Shown: piece by piece, positions 8,869 to 14,619 of the stretch | Position numbering within the stretch: the stretch's first letter is position 1 | How the letters are laid out: each line of letters opens with the position of its first letter | NCBI GenBank assembly: GCA_028819835.1 | Contig: JAPPKR010000029.1 | Span: 1-14,619 of the forward strand | Length of the DNA: 14,619 nt | Reading direction: 5' to 3' | Source: a bacterium | Lineage (GTDB): Bacteria; Actinomycetota; Acidimicrobiia; UBA5794; ZC4RG35 | Notes under the pieces: generated by a model | Databases searched by the model: none | What the model was told of the DNA's origin: nothing | The model's input: the letters and a program-made list of their open reading frames with translations, nothing else | Position numbers and translations under genes: made by a program

Positions 8869-9353
8869 CGGTCCCGCCCCCAGGCCGCCATCACCGCGTC
8901 CAGGATCCCCTCGTAGCCGGTACACCGGCACAGGTTGCCCGACAGAAGCTCCCGGACGCTCTCCTCATCCGGGTGTTCGTCCGGCGTGACGCCGGCCAGC
9001 GTGGTCAGGAAGCCCGGCGTGCAGAAACCGCATTGGAGACCGTGGTGTTCCTTGAACGCCTGCTGCATCGGGTTGAGACCGTCCTCGGGCGTGATCCCCT
9101 CCACGGTGGTCACATCGCACCCATCGGCCTGGACTCCCAGCATGATGCACGACCGGACGGGCCGGCCTTCAACCAGCACCGTGCACGCGCCGCATGATCC
9201 CTGCTCACACCCGATGTGGGTCCCCGTGAGGCCCAGGTCTTCACGCAGGACGTCCACCAGGAGCCTCCGGGCGTCCACCGTCAGTTCGACCGGTCGACCG
9301 TTCACCGACATCGACACGGGCAGGCGCCCGGCGGGCTCGCGAACCGGCTTCAC
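8865..9353 (-). CDS. (2Fe-2S)-binding small subunit of a molybdenum hydroxylase
   Basis: The 162-residue electron-transfer subunit with two 2Fe-2S clusters. The N-terminal plant-ferredoxin-type cluster is ligated by Cys49, Cys54, Cys57 and Cys69. The C-terminal helical-bundle cluster is ligated by Cys108, Cys111, Cys142 and Cys144 (QCGFC and CRC patterns). All eight ligands are present and the length is usual. It passes electrons from the Mo site to the FAD subunit. The GTG start overlaps the FAD-subunit stop (GTGA), and its own stop overlaps the large-subunit start (ATGA). An internal ATG at codon 15 is a possible alternative start. Confidence 0.94.
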   Translation of the reverse strand: MKPVREPAGRLPVSMSVNGRPVELTVDARRLLVDVLREDLGLTGTHIGCEQGSCGACTVLVEGRPVRSCIMLGVQADGCDVTTVEGITPEDGLNPMQQAFKEHHGLQCGFCTPGFLTTLAGVTPDEHPDEESVRELLSGNLCRCTGYEGILDAVMAAWGRDR

Positions 9354-10207
9354 CGGGTCATCTCCACGACGGCTCGGCGCACCAGTTCTCCGGATACCTG
9401 CGCCCGGTAGGCGGCGTCGGCATGGACGTCCTCGGAGTCGGCTCGGGCGGTGCGCCGGGTCAGATCCGCCACCTGGTCTAAAAGGTCCCCGGTGACCCGC
9501 TGTCCCGCCAGTCGGGCTTCCACCTCGCCGAGCCGCTGGGGGGACCCTCCCACCCCGAACAGCGCCAGGGAGACGTCTCTCACCTTCCCCGCCCGGGTGG
9601 TGGCGAGCTCTCCGGCAACGCCCGCAATCGCGAAGTCGCCCGACCGCGGGGCCACCTCGGCAACGGCGGCCCGGGTCTTCTTAGAAGCCGGGAAACGGAC
9701 CTCCACAAGTATCTCGTCTTGGGCCAGATCGGTGGTGAAAGGTCCGAGAAAGAACTGGTCGGCGGGTATTTTCCGAAGGCCCGTCGCCGACCGGGCGACC
9801 ATGGTGGCGTCCAGGGCGAGCGCGACCGCGGGCATCTCCGCCGCCGGGTCGGCGTGGGCAATGCTCCCTACCACGGTGCCCCGCATGCGGTTCTGGAGAT
9901 GACCCACGAACGGAAGAGCCTTCTTGAGCAGGGGGCAGGAACGCGCCACGTCGTTCGAACGCTCTACCGCGTTCTGCGTGACCGCCGCGCCGACCCGCAG
10001 CGCCCCGCGCTCCACCGCAAGCCGCCGGAGTTCTGTAACCAGTGCGATGTCCACCAACACCGCCGGGCGGGCCAGACGGAAGTTCAAGAGCGGTATCAGA
10101 CTCTGACCCCCCGCCAGCACCCTGGCTTCACCCCCGTATTCGGACAGGATGCCTAGCGCCTCGTCGAGGCTCTCCGGCCGGGCGTACTTGAACGGTGGCG
10201 GCTTCAC
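9350..10207 (-). CDS. FAD-binding medium subunit of a xanthine dehydrogenase family enzyme
   Basis: The 285-residue FAD subunit, first in the medium-small-large operon. FAD-binding motifs are visible: AGGQSLIPLLNFRL at residues 32-45, and the second loop GTVVGSIAHADPAAE at 110-124. A C-terminal CO dehydrogenase flavoprotein-like domain follows. It accepts electrons from the 2Fe-2S subunit and passes them to an external acceptor such as NAD, a quinone or oxygen. The start is GTG at 10207; no in-frame alternative upstream is convincing and the ribosome site is weak. The gene order resembles coxMSL, but the large subunit argues against CO as substrate. Confidence 0.92.
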   Translation of the reverse strand: MKPPPFKYARPESLDEALGILSEYGGEARVLAGGQSLIPLLNFRLARPAVLVDIALVTELRRLAVERGALRVGAAVTQNAVERSNDVARSCPLLKKALPFVGHLQNRMRGTVVGSIAHADPAAEMPAVALALDATMVARSATGLRKIPADQFFLGPFTTDLAQDEILVEVRFPASKKTRAAVAEVAPRSGDFAIAGVAGELATTRAGKVRDVSLALFGVGGSPQRLGEVEARLAGQRVTGDLLDQVADLTRRTARADSEDVHADAAYRAQVSGELVRRAVVEMTR

Positions 10208-10231
10208 AGAAGAGACATCGGAATGCCCACA

Positions 10232-10259
10232 CTACTACCGACCCTCTTCAAGCTGTCAA
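10232..10259 (-). promoter_or_regulatory. candidate promoter for the molybdenum hydroxylase operon
   Basis: On the minus strand a perfect TTGACA (10259-10254) is followed after 16 bases by TAGTAG (10237-10232), only a partial match to the -10 consensus. Transcription would begin roughly 15-20 bases before the GTG of the FAD subunit. It sits in the 160-base gap between divergent genes. The -35 match is good and the -10 weak, so this remains a candidate. Confidence 0.3.
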
Positions 10260-10367
10260 ACAACTGCCGGCGGCGCCAAAACCCATGGCTGAACGACGAT
10301 TCGAACAATGCCTGGCCGGGGAGGTTTGGACCTAAGGGGCGGCAGATATCGTCAAGACTGGTGTTGT

Positions 10368-11246
10368 ATGTCTGATAGACGATGGGCGACCTGGCGATTA
10401 GCGGTCGCGGCATCGGTTGGCGTCGCCGGTTGTGTGGCGGGCCTCATTTGGCGACATTCGCGGCTGGCAGGACTGGAATTGCTCGACAGTCGAGGCTGGT
10501 ACACGCCCGACGAAGCGGCGGCCCTGTTCGAAGCCCTCGACCAACTCGACGGTGGCGCAAGGGTCGTCTACGCGGTGACCGCGCTCACCATCGACCTGGT
10601 TTTTCCGGTCTGCTACGGCCTGCTACTCGCAGTCCTGTTGTTCTGGCTGTATCGAGACGGGGCTCCGCTGTATTTGTTGCCGCTGGCGCTCGCCCTGGCG
10701 GATGTCCTGGAGAACGTCACCGTAGCTGCGCTGGCGCTCAGCTATGACGGTGCGCCCGTTCCCTTGGCGTGGCTGGCCGCCGTGTTCACCCTGTTCAAGA
10801 CAGCGTTGATTGTGGCGACGCTGGTTGTCGTAATTAACGGGGGGGATGCGCCGGCTTTGGGTACACATGCGGCACCCACTCCGATGAGCCGCATGGCGGT
10901 TAGGGGGGAAGTCACTTGTGCGGGTCACGGGGGCGACCGTCCCGGACGCGACAGATCCCTGGATTCGACTAGGGAGAACCATGCCAGTCCCCCTCCTTCG
11001 CCCCCGATGTTGTTGGTGATCCTCTGTTCGACACCTGTGACCAGGTCAATGATGTGGATCTGCCAGCCTAGAACTCATCTTCGTCCCGGTAAGAGAGAGT
11101 TAACGGGTTGGCTCGGACCCGGACGGCACCAGCGTCCTGTGTCTACGAGGAGCCACCTACTGCGTGTACTTTCCATGACAGGTGGATTGAATCCAGGCCC
11201 CTCCTTGGGCCACTATGGCCGGGGAAGATTGCATAATCCGCGCTAG
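10368..11246 (+). CDS. four-helix membrane protein of unknown function, probable frameshift near its C-terminus
   Basis: The first 155 or so residues form a hydrophobic protein with four membrane segments (near residues 9-27, 64-92, 98-122 and 129-155) and charged or acidic links such as YTPDEAAALFEAL before helix 2. It resembles small actinobacterial integral membrane proteins of unknown function. ATG at 10368 is chosen because it sits just before helix 1; the frame opens earlier, and no clear ribosome site is seen. After a run of seven G (10839-10845) the open frame continues as about 130 residues of low-complexity Pro/Arg/Ser-rich sequence, overlapping the convergent lipoprotein gene by 104 bases. 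Losing one G would end the protein at a TGA at 10885-10887 with a short basic tail. The tail beyond 10845 is therefore probably not real protein. Confidence 0.6.
   Translation: MSDRRWATWRLAVAASVGVAGCVAGLIWRHSRLAGLELLDSRGWYTPDEAAALFEALDQLDGGARVVYAVTALTIDLVFPVCYGLLLAVLLFWLYRDGAPLYLLPLALALADVLENVTVAALALSYDGAPVPLAWLAAVFTLFKTALIVATLVVVINGGDAPALGTHAAPTPMSRMAVRGEVTCAGHGGDRPGRDRSLDSTRENHASPPPSPPMLLVILCSTPVTRSMMWICQPRTHLRPGKRELTGWLGPGRHQRPVSTRSHLLRVLSMTGGLNPGPSLGHYGRGRLHNPR
10925..11127 (-). pseudogene. decayed TolB/PD40-like beta-propeller fragment
   Basis: Two short minus-strand frames together read like one blade of a TolB/PD40 propeller. One frame gives LTLSYRDEDEF and stops at 11068-11070. A second frame, open from 11074 to the stop at 10925, gives WQIHIIDLVTGVEQRITNN followed by a Gly-rich turn and LAWFS. 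The family pattern is an aromatic/SDRDG-type turn, then a QIYVMDLDTGE-like strand and an LTNN turn. A frameshift near 11070-11080 separates the halves, and no start codon or full-length frame is present. It lies just downstream of the lipoprotein gene on the same strand. The resemblance was judged by eye only. Confidence 0.4.
10956..10975. other. 20-base hairpin
   Basis: Seven-base-pair stem (TCCCTGG/CTAGGGA, one G-T pair) around the loop ATTCGA. It looks superficially like a tRNA T-arm, but no acceptor, D or anticodon arms fit around it, and no T-run follows. Its role is unknown. It lies in the decayed stretch beyond the membrane-protein gene. Confidence 0.3.
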
Positions 11247-11772
11247 CCGCTACAGGATCGCAGATCGTGACGGCCTGTACATCGCCGGTCGCCTTTGCGA
11301 CCCACCATCCATAGTCCGGGTCGTAGACGGCATAGCGACATCCGAGAGGCGACCACACCGCCACGGCCGCGGTGACCGGCGCCCTTGCCTCGGGAGGTCC
11401 GGCCACCGCAATGCAGTCCGGTGACGGTGGGCAGCGGCGCTCACCATGGTCCAGGACAATCACCGGAACCATGACTCTCTCCGGCCGACGCTCAGAAACG
11501 GTGAGGTTCGTTCTCAGAGTCTCATAAGCGGACCTGTTCCGGAACGGTTGATTCGCGTTTAGCTCCACCACTGCCCTATCGAGGAGGTCATGGGCATCGG
11601 CATCCCGGTAACGCGCCTCCGCCCCGGTTTGCTCCTCCAAGGCCTGGACCCTTATTTCAAGCGACTCGATCTTGGCTTGAAGGGATGCTGTTCGACCGTC
11701 CGAGTCGTCCGGGCCGCACCCGGCAACGATGAGCACCGCAACGCTAACTGCCATGACCAAGCGACGATTCAT
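11143..11772 (-). CDS. putative lipoprotein of unknown function
   Basis: A 209-residue protein with a clear lipoprotein signal: basic start MNRR, a hydrophobic stretch, and a lipobox ending VAGC with Cys19 as the lipidation site. A short Asp-rich linker follows, then a heptad-like stretch at about 29-51 (LQAKIESLEIRVQALEEQ) that could form a coiled coil. The rest is a probable globular domain with several cysteines, including CPPSPDC and the Cys of PLGCRYAVYDPDYGWWVAK. Those cysteines could form disulfides outside the cytoplasm. GGAAGAG lies a few bases before the ATG. I do not recognise the domain. It is not tightly linked to either neighbour. Confidence 0.72.
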   Translation of the reverse strand: MNRRLVMAVSVAVLIVAGCGPDDSDGRTASLQAKIESLEIRVQALEEQTGAEARYRDADAHDLLDRAVVELNANQPFRNRSAYETLRTNLTVSERRPERVMVPVIVLDHGERRCPPSPDCIAVAGPPEARAPVTAAVAVWSPLGCRYAVYDPDYGWWVAKATGDVQAVTICDPVAASADYAIFPGHSGPRRGLDSIHLSWKVHAVGGSS

Positions 11773-11996
11773 TTGGGCTCTTCCTGGCTATCCCTACACA
11801 CCCCACGTTATTCGGTCGGTGCAGTTATGTGGATGGGTTTGGGTAAGTTGGTTGGTGGGGTGCTTGCCACCACCCCCTATTTGCCGCTAAGTGGGAGGCA
11901 TCTGGGAGGACACCACAGTTCAAGAGAGCGCCACCGCAAAATGAAAAGCGCCGTAGGGGCGACAGGGACCGGAAGACTGGCATCATTAGGGAAGAG
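11773..11996. other. divergent intergenic region
   Basis: A 224-base gap between the lipoprotein gene (leftward) and the SDR gene (rightward), so it should hold both promoters. It contains a GT-rich stretch around 11820-11870 with a weak G/C hairpin and no T-run. I see no confident -35/-10 pair, RNA gene or repeat. Confidence 0.3.
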
Positions 11997-12761
11997 ATGA
12001 ATAATCGAGTCGACTCCGTGGCGGTAATCACCGGCGGCACCAGTGGGATCGGATGGAAAACCGCCGAATTGCTGTTGGAGAGCCGCCCGGATGCGGCCTG
12101 CGCGCTGGTTGATCTGAACGAAGGCCGGTCGGGAGAGTTGATCGAGCGCTTCGGCCGACACCGGGTCCGTTTCCTGCAGTCCGATGTAACCGACCCGGCC
12201 GCAGCTAACGCCGCGGTGGCGGAGATCGAGAAATGGAACCGGCCCATCAGAATGCTGGTCACCTGCGCGGGCATTCATATCGTCGGGGACAGCTTCGAGT
12301 TGCCCGCGGAGCATTGGCAGAAAGTAGTTAAGGTCCATGTCAACGGGACCTTCTATTGGTGCCAGGCCGCCGGTCGGGCAATGAGGGAGGCGGGCGGCGG
12401 GGCGATAGTGACCGTGGGGTCCATCGCCCAGGACTTCGGGTTTCCCCGCCGGGCCGCCTACACCACGTCCAAGGCGGGGATCGCAGGATTGACCAGGGTG
12501 CTGGCCGTGGAGTGGGCGCCGGCGGGGATCAGGGTCAACCAGGTGGTCCCGGGAATGGTGGAGACCCCTATGTTGCAGCGAACCGCCGCCCAAGGAGTCC
12601 TGGACCTCGAGGCCGTCGCCGCAGAATACCCTCTGGGACGCATCGGGACCACCGGAGACCTGGCCGAAGCCATCGTATTCCTGCTGTCGGAACAAGCAAG
12701 TTTCATCACCGGGGCACTAATGCACGTGGACGGGGGCTTCCGGGCCCAGCGCCTTGCGTGA
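11997..12761 (+). CDS. SDR family oxidoreductase
   Basis: A classical short-chain dehydrogenase of 254 residues, normal length. The cofactor motif TGGTSGIG is at residues 12-19, Asp39 after beta-strand 2 favours NAD, and Ser142, Tyr155 and Lys159 are present. The C-terminal FITGALMHVDGGF is typical of FabG-like enzymes. Two positions deviate: the NNAG motif reads TCAG (89-92), and the usual tetrad Asn is His114. ATG at 11997 has AGGGAAG a few bases upstream. It stands alone between divergent and convergent neighbours, with a terminator-like structure after it. The substrate is unknown. Confidence 0.9.
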   Translation: MNNRVDSVAVITGGTSGIGWKTAELLLESRPDAACALVDLNEGRSGELIERFGRHRVRFLQSDVTDPAAANAAVAEIEKWNRPIRMLVTCAGIHIVGDSFELPAEHWQKVVKVHVNGTFYWCQAAGRAMREAGGGAIVTVGSIAQDFGFPRRAAYTTSKAGIAGLTRVLAVEWAPAGIRVNQVVPGMVETPMLQRTAAQGVLDLEAVAAEYPLGRIGTTGDLAEAIVFLLSEQASFITGALMHVDGGFRAQRLA

Positions 12762-12777
12762 GGGAGCGCCTTCCAAG

Positions 12778-12824
12778 AACCTGCCCCCATAGCCCGTCAA
12801 CGGGTACTCACTAGGCGGGTTTTT
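12778..12824 (+). terminator. candidate intrinsic terminator after the SDR gene
   Basis: AACCTGCC (12778-12785) can pair over eight positions with GGCGGGTT (12814-12821), with one G-T pair, and the stem runs into a five-T tract (12820-12824). The 28-base loop contains a second small hairpin, CCCG-TCAA-CGGG (12793-12804). The large loop makes it less standard. The right arm and T tract overlap the last codons of the convergent arsM gene. Confidence 0.42.
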
Positions 12825-13608
12825 GGGCGGTTATTCTGAAGCCGGCGGTGTTGGTGTAGGTGGCTGTGTCGGTCTCTTCCGAGAACTCGACCCCTTCTCT
12901 GTTGATCTCGATTTCCTCGAATCCGGCCCGGCGCAGGCGATCAACGTAGGTCTGGTAGTGTTCCGCTCCCGCAGCGCAGGCAACCCAACTCTCGGCGTCG
13001 GTTGCCCCCGGGCCCGCGGGCGTGAGAGCCAGCACATCGGATAGGTGTATTCGTCCACCCGGAACCAGCACCCGGAAACTCTCATCGAAGACAGCGTCCT
13101 TGTCCGGCGACAGGCAGACAACACAGTTGGAAATGATCACGTCGAAGGAGCGGCTGGGCAGAGGCATGGCCTCTATCTCACCTTGAACGAACTCCACGTT
13201 GTTCAAACCGAGGGCCGCCTGGTTCTTACGGGCCAGTTCCAGCATGGACGGGGTCATGTCCAGGCCCGTGACATGGCCTGTGTCTCCCATCTGCTGCGCC
13301 GCAAGGAAACAGTCTATGCCGCCGCCGGAGCCGAGGTCCAGCACCCGTTCCCCGGGTTGCAGCCCAACCAGAGCCGTAGGGTTGCCACAGCCGGCCGACG
13401 CTGCTACGGATCCGGCGGGCAGGCTTGATAGCTGGTCCTCGCTGTACAGGCGCATGGTGTTTTCCATCTCGTCGGGGCCACAACAGGCTGAAACAGAGGG
13501 GCCACACCCACAGCAGCCAGAACGTTCGGCGGAGTCGATGACTCCCTGGGCACGAGCTCCGTAGCGTTCACGGACCAACTCTTTGACGCGTTCCTGATTC
13601 ATGTCCAT
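12811..13608 (-). CDS. arsM: arsenite methyltransferase (ArsM-type, SAM-dependent)
   Basis: A 265-residue class I methyltransferase that would methylate As(III) using S-adenosylmethionine and a thiol. The SAM-binding motif is [12 protein letters not shown] (89-100), with Asp117 at the end of the next strand. The three arsenite-binding cysteines expected of ArsM are visible in their usual blocks: Cys74 (AGCGNPTAL), Cys162 ([11 protein letters not shown]) and Cys211 (CAAGA). A cysteine-rich N-terminal segment with two Cys clusters (32-35 and 42-43) precedes them, as in many bacterial ArsM proteins. The ATG at 13608 has AAGGAAGG eight bases upstream; codon 3 is another ATG. It lies 46 bases downstream of a PadR-like regulator on the same strand. 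No efflux pump or arsenate reductase is in the window. Confidence 0.9.
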   Translation of the reverse strand: MDMNQERVKELVRERYGARAQGVIDSAERSGCCGCGPSVSACCGPDEMENTMRLYSEDQLSSLPAGSVAASAGCGNPTALVGLQPGERVLDLGSGGGIDCFLAAQQMGDTGHVTGLDMTPSMLELARKNQAALGLNNVEFVQGEIEAMPLPSRSFDVIISNCVVCLSPDKDAVFDESFRVLVPGGRIHLSDVLALTPAGPGATDAESWVACAAGAEHYQTYVDRLRRAGFEEIEINREGVEFSEETDTATYTNTAGFRITAQKPA

Positions 13609-13654
13609 CTAACTTGCCTTCCTTCTTCCCAGATCGCCGTTGTCTGATGGGCAA

Positions 13655-14035
13655 TCACACCCTTTTCTCTGCTGGGGCCGGCTGGTTTTCGGGGTACAGC
13701 GCATAAGCCAAAGAGTCCTGCACCACCGGCAACATACGCTCCCACACCCGCGCCGCGCACTGAAAGGCCTCTTTGCCCAACGGGGTAAGCCAACAAACCC
13801 GACGACGGCGGCCATGATGCTCCTCCATCCGGCTCTCCACGTACCCATGTTCCAGGAACTCCTTCAACGTCGAGTACACCATCGCCTCCGTGGGTTCACA
13901 ACACCCCTGGCAAACTCCTTTGATGGCCTGGTTGATCGCATACCCATGAAGAGGGCCCTCCGCCAATTGCCTCAGTAATAAAAACCGGCAAAGACTCCTC
14001 TTCACCAAGTTCTCCCAATAAGCCTCGCTGTTCAT
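13655..14035 (-). CDS. PadR-like winged-helix transcriptional regulator with metal-binding-type cysteines
   Basis: A small winged-helix regulator of the PadR/ArsR type, 126 residues from this start. It shows the PadR-like core LVKRSLCRFLLLRQLAEGPLHGYAI, then a recognition region with EAMVYSTLKEFLEHGYVESR and the wing RRRRVCWLTPLGK. Just before the recognition helix is a CQGCC cluster (Cys42, Cys45 and Cys46 in this numbering), plausible soft-metal or arsenite ligands, with further cysteines at 16, 81 and 93. An upstream in-frame ATG at 14059 would add eight residues, but it lies inside the operator-like palindrome and a TATGAT promoter-like hexamer, so 14035 is preferred. It is probably an arsenic-responsive repressor of itself and arsM. 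Confidence 0.82.
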   Translation of the reverse strand: MNSEAYWENLVKRSLCRFLLLRQLAEGPLHGYAINQAIKGVCQGCCEPTEAMVYSTLKEFLEHGYVESRMEEHHGRRRRVCWLTPLGKEAFQCAARVWERMLPVVQDSLAYALYPENQPAPAEKRV

Positions 14036-14054
14036 TCCGCTCACACCGATCCCT

Positions 14055-14092
14055 ATCATACTGAAGTAGCTTTAGTAAACGCTGTTAAGTAT
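14055..14092 (-). promoter_or_regulatory. candidate operator/promoter of the padR-like/arsM operon
   Basis: A 19-base imperfect palindrome (14059-14077, TACTGAAG-TAG-CTTTAGTA, seven of eight positions symmetric) is followed by a third related half-site ending ATACT-like at 14085-14092. The three half-sites read TACTGAAG, TACTAAAG and ATACTTAA when oriented alike. A TATGAT hexamer on the minus strand (14060-14055) overlaps the first half-site and would place transcription start just before the ATG at 14035. No good -35 is seen. Binding by the regulator is inferred from position. Confidence 0.45.
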
Positions 14093-14257
14093 AGGGGGAG
14101 GGGAATCAACGGATTCTCAGGTCAGTCGGTGGATCATCTTGAGTGGGCTCAGCCCGGGCCCGCGAGGAGTGCGAGTACCGACACGGGGAGTTGAAGATGC
14201 GCGACGATCGTAGGCGGGTAAGCACGGCTTTGGCGACGTGGCCTGCTACAGCGGAGA

Positions 14258-14619
14258 TCAACTCCGGTCGGGGCCGATCGGCAGGCAGACCATCCGACCG
14301 GATTCGGGGTCGGTGAAGATCTTTGCCGCCACGCCGAAGACCGTCCGCATCAGTGCGACGTTGAGCACTGCGGAGGGAGCGCCGTCTGCCACGATCCAGC
14401 CGCTGTCCACCACGACGACGCGGTCCGCATAGTTGGCGGCGTGCAAGAGGTCGTGGAGAACCAGAACGACCGTCATTTCGCCGCTCGCGCAGAGGGACGC
14501 CACGAGGTCCAGGACCTCGAATTGGTGCCGGACATCGAGAAAGGTGGTCGGCTCGTCGAGGAGAAGGGTGTTGGCGCCTTGAGCAAGCGCCAGCGCGATC
14601 CAGGCGCGCTGGCGTTCTC
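14258..14619 (-). CDS. ABC importer ATP-binding protein, iron-siderophore/cobalamin type (C-terminal part)
   Basis: The last 119 codons of an ABC ATPase; the N-terminal part with Walker A lies beyond the window edge. What remains begins within the ABC signature (ERQRAW), followed by Walker B with its catalytic Glu (LLLDEPTTFLD), a D-loop and the switch histidine in VLVLHDLLHAANYADR. The combination RAWIALALAQ, DEPTTFLD and the tail AKIFTDPESGRMVCLPIG is typical of FepC/FecE/BtuD ATPases that power uptake of ferric siderophores, haem or cobalamin. Permease genes would be expected upstream, outside the window. Nothing links it to the arsenic module. Confidence 0.88.
   Translation of the reverse strand, partial: ERQRAWIALALAQGANTLLLDEPTTFLDVRHQFEVLDLVASLCASGEMTVVLVLHDLLHAANYADRVVVVDSGWIVADGAPSAVLNVALMRTVFGVAAKIFTDPESGRMVCLPIGPDRS

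Noticed and set aside
7153..8916. A 587-codon plus-strand open frame opposite the Mo subunit gene
   Set aside because: It is exactly antisense to a well-supported gene, its translation is low-complexity Arg/Gly/His-rich, and such frames are common by-products of high GC content.
6469..10207. Annotation of the trio as aerobic CO dehydrogenase (coxMSL)
   Set aside because: Gene order fits, but the large-subunit active-site loop AYRGFG lacks the Cys of form I and differs from the form II loop.
10204..10413. A 69-codon minus-strand frame whose stop overlaps the FAD-subunit GTG as GTGA; it also contains a 4-codon mini-ORF starting at 10218
   Set aside because: There is no convincing ribosome site or domain, and it begins inside the divergent membrane-protein gene. 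The 4-base overlap could be chance.
10920..10985. Possible tRNA or attachment site suggested by a T-arm-like hairpin and a GGATTCGA loop region
   Set aside because: No D arm, anticodon arm or acceptor stem can be fitted, and no integrase gene or repeated copy is seen.
1..14619. CRISPR array, insertion sequence or phage genes
   Set aside because: No regularly spaced repeats, transposase, integrase or phage structural genes were found on either strand.

Overview
This is a high-GC bacterial window with tightly packed genes, frequent GTG starts and many 4-base start/stop overlaps. One gene is a luciferase-like oxidoreductase of the F420-associated type. Together these suggest an actinobacterium, possibly of the Acidimicrobiia kind; that placement is inference, and no rRNA or other phylogenetic marker is present.

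Region 1 (1-6406, + strand) is one compact catabolic operon of six genes: an acyl/aryl-CoA ligase, an alpha/beta hydrolase, a luciferase-like monooxygenase-type (LLM) oxidoreductase, a short-chain dehydrogenase (SDR), an amidase-signature hydrolase and an atypical crotonase. Every junction overlaps by 1-8 bases, so translation is probably coupled. The set suggests CoA activation of an organic acid followed by redox steps and hydrolytic cleavage. The substrate cannot be read from sequence.

Region 2 (6469-10207, - strand, converging on region 1) encodes a complete three-subunit molybdenum hydroxylase of the xanthine dehydrogenase/CO dehydrogenase family. Its transcription order is FAD subunit, 2Fe-2S subunit, Mo subunit, joined by GTGA and ATGA overlaps. 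The Mo subunit has neither form I nor form II CO dehydrogenase active-site motif. It is more likely a hydroxylase of an aldehyde, purine or N-heterocycle, and could feed or share a substrate with region 1.

Region 3 (about 10208-11996) is a looser, accessory-looking pocket. It holds a divergent four-helix membrane protein whose frame seems to slip at a seven-G run, a decayed fragment resembling a TolB/PD40 beta-propeller blade, and a lone lipoprotein of unknown function.

Region 4 (11997-12824) is a second, stand-alone SDR with its own terminator-like structure.

Region 5 (12811-14092, - strand) is an arsenic module: a cysteine-rich PadR-like regulator followed by an ArsM-type arsenite methyltransferase. 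A cluster of repeated half-sites lies over the regulator's promoter region. The last feature (14258-14619, - strand) is the C-terminal part of a siderophore/cobalamin-type ABC importer ATPase that runs off the window.
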